Shown piece after piece: positions 1-7,191 of a stretch of DNA of 39,643 nucleotides. Origin of the DNA: Lachnospiraceae bacterium MD308 (GTDB lineage Bacteria; Bacillota; Clostridia; Lachnospirales; Lachnospiraceae); assembly GCA_010206225.2 (NCBI GenBank), contig VIQU02000034.1, forward strand, positions 1 to 39,643, in the 5' to 3' direction. Position 1 is the stretch's first letter, and each line of letters opens with the position of its first letter. The notes under the pieces are model-generated. The model did no database searches, was not told the DNA's origin, and saw nothing but the letters and a program-made list of their open reading frames with translations. The position numbers and the translations under genes were made by a program.

Positions 1-204
1 AGGGGAATGGCCGTTCCGTTTGTTATCTGTCAGCAAGCCACCCTTTTGATTTTTCTCGTAACCAAGGGTAGCATCCAGTTCTGCTTCCATAAGCTCCTGA
101 AGGATGTCTTTGAAACTCTCTTTGAGAAGAGAATAAACATCTGATACGCTGTTAATGTTGTTTTGTGAAATAATCTGTCGGATCTGCTCCTTTGCAACTG
201 CCAT
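1..204 (-). CDS. IS256-family transposase, N-terminal part (runs off the window)
   Basis: Reading the minus strand from an ATG at 204 gives 68 codons with no stop before the window edge. The protein begins MAVAKEQIRQIISQ and continues through LLKESFKDILQELMEAELD to LGYEK and KRNGHSP. This is the usual opening of Mutator/IS256-type DDE transposases; the DDE catalytic residues would lie beyond the edge. A ribosome site (AAAGGAGTG) sits just upstream. The +1-shifted frame also has a 60-codon open stretch here but shows no family resemblance, so it was not chosen. Only the first part of the gene is present, so intactness cannot be judged. Confidence 0.85.
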   Translation of the reverse strand, partial: MAVAKEQIRQIISQNNINSVSDVYSLLKESFKDILQELMEAELDATLGYEKNQKGGLLTDNKRNGHSP

Positions 205-297
205 AAAAACACTCCTTTACTATAAGAATTGTCATATCTTAATTCTTACCAAAAAGGAGCCATTTTCTTCCAAAAACACAAATTAATTTACACTACC
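1..297 (-). mobile_element. IS256-like insertion sequence, 5' end only
   Basis: The transposase start and about 90 nt of upstream sequence are present. The outer end is placed near 290-297 (minus strand beginning close to GTGTAAATTAATTTGTG), because the sequence then changes to what looks like the tail of the neighbouring foldase transcript. The exact terminal repeat cannot be fixed, since the other end lies outside the window. It sits immediately downstream of the foldase gene. Confidence 0.55.
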
Positions 298-328
298 GTG
301 CCGTCTGAAGGTTTTTATATGCTTATTT

Positions 329-1405
329 TTATTCGTTCGCGTCTTCTGCCTGATCATCCGTCATGACGTCATCCGCATATGGTTCTTTTTCCACCTGCTT
401 CATCGTAATTCCTAAATCATTAAAATCAATCTTCTTCCATGCCTTTTTATTCACACTGGTCTTGGCTTCATCCATCCATTTTTCCGTAACCTCTGCGAAC
501 AACGCATTCTCCCGCTCCGTGACGATCTCTTTCTTCTTGGATTCCGTTGCATCTTTATCCAGCAGGCTGGTGACTCTGGCAACATAACATCCGTCATCCG
601 TTTCAATCACATCTGTCACCTCATTCTTTTTCAGAGTATCCGCCGCTTTGATAAGATCAGCATCCGGCACCTGTGTCTCTGCATCAAATGTGGCTTCCTG
701 CGACTCTGCTCCCTGATCCTGCGCGATCTCCAAAAACTTCTGACTGTCTTTTTTTGCACTCTTTGCAAAGCTTTCTGCCTTATCCTTTACTGCTGCTTTC
801 TCCTCATCTGTCATCTCGTCAGACTCTTCATCCTCGCTCTCCTCTTTCTGATAGGAGAACAACACATAATCCATTTTCTTCTGGGCCGCTTCTTCATCAG
901 AGACATTCTGATCCGCATCCTCCTGAATCGCTGCGCGCATCTTCTGCTCTTCTGCCATCAAAGTAAGCATACGTTCTACCGTTGCTTTATCAGCCATGAT
1001 CTTCTCTTTGTTCTCCAGCGAGTTATCCTCGTCGAATTCTTTGGCCGCCTTCTGGATCACTTCTTTCTCAGCGTCTGAAAGAGACACGTTATAATCCTTC
1101 ATATGCTGTTCCAGAAGAAGCATCTGCTTTAATTCCTCCTGAATGGAAGCCTTAACGGATTCTTCATAAGTCTTGCCTTCCTCCGCCTTTGTATTCCACA
1201 TATCGCCTTGCGTATACGCCCCAAAATAAGTCTCATACTGTGCCTGTGTATATCTTGCGTAAAAATTTGCCACATCCGCCGTGATCTCCGAATCATTCAC
1301 CTTCACCACTACTTCATTCGGATTCACGGAAACCAGACTGCAGCCCGTCAAAGATGACGCAGCGGTCATCATTGCAGCAACAATCATTAATAATCTTTTT
1401 TTCAT
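329..1405 (-). CDS. PrsA/SurA-like peptidyl-prolyl isomerase lipoprotein
   Basis: Predicted extracytoplasmic foldase of 358 residues. The start at 1405 has a good TAAGGAGGA site. An upstream in-frame ATG at 1435 would add ten residues ahead of a clear lipoprotein signal (MKKRLLMIVAAMM...SSLTGC, lipobox LTGC), so it was rejected. After the lipid-modified Cys come a helical SurA_N-like region and a parvulin-like stretch (VLFSYQ... through FLEIAQDQG... to DDGCYVARVTSLLDK), then a charged helical tail. The glutamate/lysine-rich insert at about residues 185-220 is a low-complexity acidic segment. PrsA proteins help secreted proteins fold outside the membrane; the isomerase activity here is inferred. 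It lies 51 nt downstream of mfd on the same strand, so it may share its transcript. An IS256-like element lies just past the stop. Confidence 0.8.
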   Translation of the reverse strand: MKKRLLMIVAAMMTAASSLTGCSLVSVNPNEVVVKVNDSEITADVANFYARYTQAQYETYFGAYTQGDMWNTKAEEGKTYEESVKASIQEELKQMLLLEQHMKDYNVSLSDAEKEVIQKAAKEFDEDNSLENKEKIMADKATVERMLTLMAEEQKMRAAIQEDADQNVSDEEAAQKKMDYVLFSYQKEESEDEESDEMTDEEKAAVKDKAESFAKSAKKDSQKFLEIAQDQGAESQEATFDAETQVPDADLIKAADTLKKNEVTDVIETDDGCYVARVTSLLDKDATESKKKEIVTERENALFAEVTEKWMDEAKTSVNKKAWKKIDFNDLGITMKQVEKEPYADDVMTDDQAEDANE

Positions 1406-1456
1406 AATGCCACAATCCTCCTTAGTACCTGTCAACTTATATATTATACATTCTTT

Positions 1457-4400
1457 CTAACATTCTATCAATCCCTTTATGTCATTTAACATACTTTTCA
1501 CAATATCCGTCGAACTTAACTGCTCTTCCTTTTTATTCTTGTTCAGCTTCCGGTAGACAAAGCAGGGAGGCTGCGTATCGGTCTTTAACACCAGTTCACC
1601 CTTATGACGCCTGATAAGCTCCGGAATCTTTTCCGGGATCACCCTCGCCTTTTCAAACATGGTGAAGGTATAGGTATCCCCTTTCTGTTCAACTGCCGTG
1701 ATATAGGCGCTGTGCGCTTCTGCCTTCAGGCCCGCAACGAAAAGAAGCTTCTCCACCTTTTTCGGAATATCGCCGAATCGGTCGATCAGCTCTTCCGTCA
1801 TATCCTCCATCTCTTCTACTGACTCTATGGCGGCGATCCGCTTGTAGATATCAAGCTTCTGGTATTCATTGGGGATATAGCTGTCAGGAATATACGCATC
1901 CACATTCAGATCAATCGTCGTGGTATACTCTTCCTCCTGCGCTTCTCCCTTCAGAAGACGCACCGCTTCATTCAGCATCTTGCAGTAGAGATCATACCCG
2001 ACCGCCTCCATGTGACCGTGCTGCTCTGCTCCTAAAAGATTGCCGGCGCCGCGGATCTCCAGATCACGCATGGCAATCTTAATGCCCGAACCTAAATCCG
2101 TAAATTCTCGGATAGCCGCCAGCCTCTTTTCCGCTACCTCCCGAAGAAGTTTATCCCTCCGGTAAAGCAAAAATGCATAAGCCATACGGTTAGAACGCCC
2201 TACGCGCCCCCGAAGCTGATAGAGCTGAGACAGCCCCAGACGGTCTGCGTCGTGGATGATCATTGTATTTACATTGGAGATATCAAGACCAGTCTCTATA
2301 ATAGTCGTCGAAACCAGCACATCGATCTCTCCGTTGATGAAGTCGTACATGATCCGTTCCAATTCACGCTCCTTCATCTGCCCGTGTGCGAATGCTACGT
2401 TAAGCTCCGGCACCAGCTTCCTTACGTTCGCCGTCACCTCCGTGATGTCCTCTACCCGGTTGTAGACATAGTATACCTGCCCCTGTCTCGCGCATTCCCG
2501 CTCGATCGCCTCCCGCACCATCTCGTCATTGTACTCCATAACATAAGTCTGGATAGGCATACGGTCATTCGGCGCTTCCTCCAGCACACTCATATCCCGG
2601 ATACCGATGAGACTCATATGAAGGGTTCTTGGGATCGGCGTGGCAGTTAAAGTCAGTACATCCACATTCTCCTTCATCTTCTTGATCTTTTCCTTGTGCT
2701 GCACTCCGAAACGCTGTTCTTCGTCGATGATCAAAAGTCCCAGATCCTTGAACTTCATATCATTCCCCAACACCCGGTGGGTTCCGATCACAATATCCAC
2801 AAGTCCTCTTTTTAGATCCTCAATCGTCTTCTTCTGCTGCGCACTCGTGCGGAATCTGCACATCAGATCCACCCGCACCGGAAAATCCTTCATTCTCTGC
2901 AAAAATGTATTATAATGCTGTTGTGCGAGAATGGTCGTCGGCACCAGATAGACCACCTGCTTATCCTCCTGCACCGCCTTAAATGCCGCACGGATGGCGA
3001 TCTCTGTCTTACCGTATCCCACATCCCCGCAGATAAGGCGGTCCATAATCTTTTTGCTCTGCATATCCCGCTTCACAGCTTCTATAGCAAGTGTTTGATC
3101 TTCCGTCTCCTCAAAAGGGAACATCTCCTCAAATTCCCTCTGCCAGATCGTATCCGCGCCATATTGGTAACCTTCTGACTTTTCCCTCGCCGCATACAGT
3201 TCTACCAAATCCTTCGCGATCTCCTTTACTGCACCCCGCACCCGGCTCTTTGTCCGGTTCCACTCCTGCGTGCCGAGACTATTAAGCTTTGGTTTTCTGG
3301 CATCCGCACCGGCATACTTCTGGATCAAGTCAAGCTGCGTCGCAGGAATATAAAGATTCCCGCCCTTCGCATAAGAAATCTTCATATAATCCTTGGAGAT
3401 TTTGTCCACTTCTATCTTTTCTATCCCCTGATAGATTCCAAGCCCGTGACTTTCATGGACCACATAGTCTCCCGGTTTTAGCTGCGCAAAACTCTGTATC
3501 TTCCTTCCTTCATACACCCGTCGTTTCTTTTTCTTCTTTATCTTCCCAAAGATATCCGTCTCAGAGATTACAGTGAACTTAAGGAACGGATACTCGTACC
3601 CTTCCGCCACATAACCATACACCGTCATAATCTCGCCGGGCTGCACCTCCCGCTTCATATCATCGCTGTAAAAACTGCTCAAGTTATAATCTCTGAGATC
3701 TTCTGCCAGCCGCTTCGCCCTCGTTCGGGAGCCGGATAAAAGTATCACCCGATATCCGTTTCTCTTAAGCCTCTTTAAATCCTGTGTCAGCATATCGAAA
3801 CTGTTATTGTAAGGATTCACACTTTTGCATTGGAGATTATAAGTTTCCCGGACTTCAAAACCCTTACAGCGCATCTCAAGCGCCATGAGCCCTATACTTC
3901 TATACGCATTCATTCGCCGAACGATCTCCTCTGCCGTAAAAAGTCTTGCCTCCATATCGGACATCTCATATCCGCTCTCTATCCGCTTTTTCTGCGCCTC
4001 CATAAATTCCTCTTCTACACCCTGCCCCTTTTCCAGAAGACGCAGCGGCTCATCTAAGAACAGAAGCGTATCCTCCCTGTCAAAATATTCAAGAAATGAC
4101 ACTCTCTCTTCATTCTCCCTCGGAAACTCTATGGCCGGATAAATAACGGTCTCTGCAAGATTCTCAATTGACCGCTGGGATTCTACGTCAAAGGTACGAA
4201 TCGAATCTACTTCATCTCCCCACAACTCGATCCGGACAGGCAGTTCTCCCGTAAGGGGATAGATATCTAAGATTCCGCCCCTCACTGCAAACTGTCCGGG
4301 ACCTTCCACCTGTTCCTCCCTGTCATACCCGATCTCAGAAAGCCTTAAGGACATCTCATCCATATCGACCGCCGTATCCCCCGCGATCCTTATAACCCTG

Positions 4401-4807
4401 TCCTTTATCACTTTCTTCGGAAGAAGAGAGTCCATGAATGCGTCGAAGCTTGTGACCACCGTAATCGATTCCTTTAAAATAACTGCTTCGATCACTTCCA
4501 TCCGCTGGCGGGCCAGCTCCTTGCTCCGAAGGTCCGCCTGATAAAAAAGCAGATCCTTTGCAGGATAAAGATAAGTATCCCCGTCAAGAAAACGATATTC
4601 CTCATACACCTGCTTTGCTTTTGACTCACTGGGACAGGCGATGACTTTATATTTACAGCCATCGCTCAGTGCATACATCATATGTGTTTTCTGGGAATTC
4701 ACGCATCCGCAGACCCGTATCATCCCCGCCTTTTCTTTTCTGATCTTATATAATTCTCCGAACTCTGCCAGTTCGCTAAGGGGGCTTATCAAGGCTTGCA
4801 TTCTCAT
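1457..4807 (-). CDS. mfd: Transcription-repair coupling factor Mfd
   Basis: 1116 residues, close to the ~1150-1180 usual for the family. Mfd removes RNA polymerase stalled at DNA lesions and recruits UvrA. In order I see a UvrB-like N-terminal module (VRGGILDIYPL), the RNA polymerase-interaction domain near residue 450 (GDYVVHESHGLGIYQG), a RecG-type translocase with Walker A GDVGYGKT near 595, DEEQ near 694 and TATPIPR near 722, then the QLRGRVGR helicase motif and a C-terminal D7-like domain. The ATG at 4807 overlaps the pth stop (ATGA). A second ATG two codons on (4801) is better spaced from the AGGAGGAGG site and could be the true start. The overlap implies translational coupling with pth. 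Confidence 0.97.
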   Translation of the reverse strand: MRMQALISPLSELAEFGELYKIRKEKAGMIRVCGCVNSQKTHMMYALSDGCKYKVIACPSESKAKQVYEEYRFLDGDTYLYPAKDLLFYQADLRSKELARQRMEVIEAVILKESITVVTSFDAFMDSLLPKKVIKDRVIRIAGDTAVDMDEMSLRLSEIGYDREEQVEGPGQFAVRGGILDIYPLTGELPVRIELWGDEVDSIRTFDVESQRSIENLAETVIYPAIEFPRENEERVSFLEYFDREDTLLFLDEPLRLLEKGQGVEEEFMEAQKKRIESGYEMSDMEARLFTAEEIVRRMNAYRSIGLMALEMRCKGFEVRETYNLQCKSVNPYNNSFDMLTQDLKRLKRNGYRVILLSGSRTRAKRLAEDLRDYNLSSFYSDDMKREVQPGEIMTVYGYVAEGYEYPFLKFTVISETDIFGKIKKKKKRRVYEGRKIQSFAQLKPGDYVVHESHGLGIYQGIEKIEVDKISKDYMKISYAKGGNLYIPATQLDLIQKYAGADARKPKLNSLGTQEWNRTKSRVRGAVKEIAKDLVELYAAREKSEGYQYGADTIWQREFEEMFPFEETEDQTLAIEAVKRDMQSKKIMDRLICGDVGYGKTEIAIRAAFKAVQEDKQVVYLVPTTILAQQHYNTFLQRMKDFPVRVDLMCRFRTSAQQKKTIEDLKRGLVDIVIGTHRVLGNDMKFKDLGLLIIDEEQRFGVQHKEKIKKMKENVDVLTLTATPIPRTLHMSLIGIRDMSVLEEAPNDRMPIQTYVMEYNDEMVREAIERECARQGQVYYVYNRVEDITEVTANVRKLVPELNVAFAHGQMKERELERIMYDFINGEIDVLVSTTIIETGLDISNVNTMIIHDADRLGLSQLYQLRGRVGRSNRMAYAFLLYRRDKLLREVAEKRLAAIREFTDLGSGIKIAMRDLEIRGAGNLLGAEQHGHMEAVGYDLYCKMLNEAVRLLKGEAQEEEYTTTIDLNVDAYIPDSYIPNEYQKLDIYKRIAAIESVEEMEDMTEELIDRFGDIPKKVEKLLFVAGLKAEAHSAYITAVEQKGDTYTFTMFEKARVIPEKIPELIRRHKGELVLKTDTQPPCFVYRKLNKNKKEEQLSSTDIVKSMLNDIKGLIEC

Positions 4808-5388
4808 GCCTCCTCCTGCTTTGCTTTTCTGTTATATTCATTCATGGCAGCATCCGTCTCTCCATTTAAGATCATGACCGCCGCCCTGACTGCTTTTTCA
4901 TACCCCTCTTCCATCTGTTCACGCTCCACCTTAGAAAAGCGGCTCAGAACATAATCGGCAAGGTCGTATTTTTTCGGCTTCTCCCCCACTCCAATCTTAA
5001 TCCTCATAAATACATTCGTACCCAGATGGGAGATAATGTTCTTGATTCCATTATGACCTCCAGCGCTCCCCTTCTTCCGTATCCGAAGCTGTCCCACTCC
5101 AAGGCTTACATCATCGTAGACTATAAGAAGTTCGCTCTCCTCGTCAATCTTATAATAATCCACAAGGCTTCTCACGCTCTCCCCGCTCAGATTCATATAA
5201 GTCTGGGGCTTTGCTAAGATGACCTTCTTCCCTTCCATCATGCCCTTCCCAATATATGCGCGCCCTTTTCTTGTCTCTACTGTTATATTATATTTGTCCG
5301 CCAGCAAATCTATCACATCGAATCCCACATTATGTCTTGTCCCTTCATACTGCAGTGTGGGATTGCCAAGCCCTACGATCAAAAACAT
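4804..5388 (-). CDS. pth: Peptidyl-tRNA hydrolase
   Basis: Cytoplasmic enzyme that cleaves peptidyl-tRNA released from stalled ribosomes. It has 194 residues, typical for bacterial Pth. The conserved active-site positions are visible: N9 in GLGNP, H19 in TRHNVGFD, N66 in PQTYMNLSG, D92 in YDDVSL and N113 in GGHNGIKN. The gene is immediately upstream of mfd with a 4-nt overlap, the common pth-mfd pairing of Bacillota. A 184-nt gap separates it from the divergent FMN_bind-like gene, so its promoter probably lies there. Confidence 0.97.
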   Translation of the reverse strand: MFLIVGLGNPTLQYEGTRHNVGFDVIDLLADKYNITVETRKGRAYIGKGMMEGKKVILAKPQTYMNLSGESVRSLVDYYKIDEESELLIVYDDVSLGVGQLRIRKKGSAGGHNGIKNIISHLGTNVFMRIKIGVGEKPKKYDLADYVLSRFSKVEREQMEEGYEKAVRAAVMILNGETDAAMNEYNRKAKQEEA

Positions 5389-5572
5389 ATCTTCACCTCA
5401 TCTTATTACTGTTCCATCTATAATCGCCGTCTTTTCCTTTTTACATTCTACAGGAATGCTCCCGATTTGTCACGCACATTTCCCGCTGCGCTCAAACTTA
5501 TGATGCATAATTTCAGCATTTCTTTCATACATTATAAAGAACCAAATAACATACCATTACGAGGAGGACACT

Positions 5573-6007
5573 ATGAGTTCCAAAACTAAAATCGTTGTAT
5601 TGCATATGAAAGAGATTGTATATACCGCTATTTTCGCAGTTTTAGCAATCGTATTGATCATATTACTGATATTTATGTTCCGGCCAAAAAGTCAGGAAAC
5701 AAATGCAGAAGCAGATAAATATGTACCCGGTGTCTATACTTCCACCGTGACGCTTAACAATACGGCGCTGGAAGTAGAAGTCACGGTAGACGAGTCGCAT
5801 ATCAACTCCATCCGCTTTTCCAATCTAGATGAAACCGTGACTACCATGTATCCGCTCATACAGCCGACCATTGAAGATATTGCGGAGCAGGTATATGAAA
5901 AGCAGTCTCTGGACAATATCGAGTATTCCGAAGAATACCCTTACACCTCTCAGATTCTTACAAGCGCAATAGACGAAGCCTTAGAAAAAGCCATAACTGC
6001 CGAGTAG
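5573..6007 (+). CDS. Membrane-anchored protein with FMN_bind-like domain
   Basis: 144 residues with a GAGGAGGACACT ribosome site before the ATG. One hydrophobic segment (about residues 12-37) is followed by an outside-facing domain. Its opening, YVPGVYTSTVTLNNTALEVEVTVDESHINSI, has the strand pattern of FMN_bind domains (G-Y-T followed by V-x-V-T-x-D-x-x-I). The flavin-accepting SGAT-type Thr motif is not obvious, so cofactor binding is uncertain. The rest is acidic and helical. It is the only plus-strand gene between pth and the LtaS-like gene, stands alone, and ends in a terminator whose stem overlaps its stop codon. Function unknown. Confidence 0.7.
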   Translation: MSSKTKIVVLHMKEIVYTAIFAVLAIVLIILLIFMFRPKSQETNAEADKYVPGVYTSTVTLNNTALEVEVTVDESHINSIRFSNLDETVTTMYPLIQPTIEDIAEQVYEKQSLDNIEYSEEYPYTSQILTSAIDEALEKAITAE

Positions 6008-6024
6008 GCAGCTATGGCTTTTTT
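5985..6024 (+). terminator. Rho-independent terminator, probably bidirectional
   Basis: Arms GCCATAACTGC (5990-6000) and GCAGCTATGGC (6008-6018) pair with one mismatch around a 7-nt loop that contains the upstream gene's stop codon. T6 follows on the plus strand. A5 precedes the stem, so it can also serve the minus-strand gene that ends at 6026. Confidence 0.85.
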
Positions 6025-6025
6025 A

Positions 6026-6289
6026 TCAGCCTTCCACAATCAAGTATTTCCCATTCGGAATCGCGAATACTTCTGACGCTTCCTCAAGCTCCTCCGCAGA
6101 CATCCCATCCACGTCAAGTCCGTCCTCCTCTAAAAACTGCCGTACTTCTTCAATGCTGTCCACCACTGCCGCCATGCAGTCTTCTAAGAAGGCTTCCGCT
6201 TCCTCAAGCGTCTCTGCAACCGGTTCGTCAAACAATCTGGATTGATTTTTCAGAAAAGTCCTGAGACACTCTTCATCATACTCATACAT
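6026..6289 (-). CDS. Small acidic protein of unknown function
   Basis: 87 residues and strongly acidic (runs of Glu/Asp such as ETLEEAEAFLEDC and RQFLEEDGLDVDG), ending EVFAIPNGKYLIVEG. No membrane segment and no motif I recognise. The start at 6289 has a GGGAGGACAG ribosome site with normal spacing. It lies 60 nt downstream of the HAD phosphatase on the same strand with no terminator-like hairpin between, so the two are probably cotranscribed. It ends convergently on the terminator at 5985-6024. The ORF is well supported; the role is not known. Confidence 0.7.
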   Translation of the reverse strand: MYEYDEECLRTFLKNQSRLFDEPVAETLEEAEAFLEDCMAAVVDSIEEVRQFLEEDGLDVDGMSAEELEEASEVFAIPNGKYLIVEG

Positions 6290-6349
6290 ATAAAACTGTC
6301 CTCCCTTTTTTTTATACTTTATAAAAATTTGTTTTTCAGTCTTCTATAT

Positions 6350-7000
6350 TCAAAAAAATCCAAGAAGCTCCTCCGGTCTGTGAATCAAGCAGCCCGCTCC
6401 TTCGCTCTTAAGTTCTTCTTCCGTCCGAAATCCCCATGCCACACTGACTGTCTGCATCATGGCATTCTTTCCCGCAGCAATATCCACTTCGGAATCTCCC
6501 ACATAGATGCATTCGTCTCGTTCCACTCCAAGCTCCTTCAATATAGCGTAGATTCCTTCTGGAGAGGGCTTTCTGGGAATTCGTCCCTGCTGCCCCCATA
6601 CAACGTCAAAGATTCCTTTTCCAAATATCGTCTCCGCAACCTTCACCGTCTGCCTGTGAGGTTTGTTGGAAAGAACCGCCAGCTTCACTTGTCTCTTACG
6701 AAGTTCTTCTAAAAGTTCTGGGATTCCTTCATAAGGTATTACATGATATGTACAGTTTTCATCAAATATGCGTCCGTATATCTCCATCGCTTCCTCGAGC
6801 CTCAGACCGCTTACGTCTCCCGCCGCCCGTATAGCTCTGTCTATCAGTACCCTTGCGCCGTTTCCGACGAAACTCTGGCATTGTTCCTTCGTGATCGCAG
6901 GCAGCCCCATCTCCTTAAGCGTCTCTCCTACAGAGTACGTCAGCGATTCGATCGTATCCGTAAGCGTCCCGTCCAAATCAAAAATACATGCTCTGATCAT
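6350..7000 (-). CDS. HAD-superfamily hydrolase (phosphoglycolate phosphatase-like)
   Basis: 216 residues from the ATG at 7000. HAD motifs are in order: DLDGTLTDT at the N-terminus (nucleophile and acid/base Asp), SNKP (motif II), a Lys in the RKPSPEG segment (motif III) and GDSEVD (motif IV), with a helical cap of the Gph/PpaX type between. The substrate cannot be told from sequence; phosphoglycolate or pyrophosphate are the usual ones. An upstream ATG at 7033 is in frame but would only add MGVNGKMGVNG, encoded by a short tandem DNA duplication. MIRACIFDLDG is the normal start of the family and has GGGAG 8 nt upstream. Confidence 0.9.
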   Translation of the reverse strand: MIRACIFDLDGTLTDTIESLTYSVGETLKEMGLPAITKEQCQSFVGNGARVLIDRAIRAAGDVSGLRLEEAMEIYGRIFDENCTYHVIPYEGIPELLEELRKRQVKLAVLSNKPHRQTVKVAETIFGKGIFDVVWGQQGRIPRKPSPEGIYAILKELGVERDECIYVGDSEVDIAAGKNAMMQTVSVAWGFRTEEELKSEGAGCLIHRPEELLGFF

Positions 7001-7002
7001 TC

Positions 7003-7038
7003 CATTCACTCCCATCTTCCCATTCACTCCCATCTTTC
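7003..7038. repeat. 18-nt tandem duplication at the HAD gene start
   Basis: Two copies of CATTCACTCCCATCTTCC (7003-7020 and 7021-7038) that differ at one position. Each copy carries a potential GGGAGTG ribosome site and an ATG on the minus strand, so the start region of the HAD gene is duplicated in frame. Confidence 0.85.
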
Positions 7039-7191
7039 TTCATAATAGTATGAACAGTCTGAAATTTCAAGTGTAGATATGATTTTTAAAATTTTTAAAT
7101 TTGCCATAATTTCATAGTAGAAATTCTATCATCGAAGTGTTAGAATATATGCGTTAAAATCATTTAGTATAAGTTAAGTGAGGATGTACTT

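Noticed and set aside
30-212. 60-codon minus-strand frame at the window start
   Set aside because: Shifted by one frame from the recognisable IS256-family transposase start, and it has no family match.
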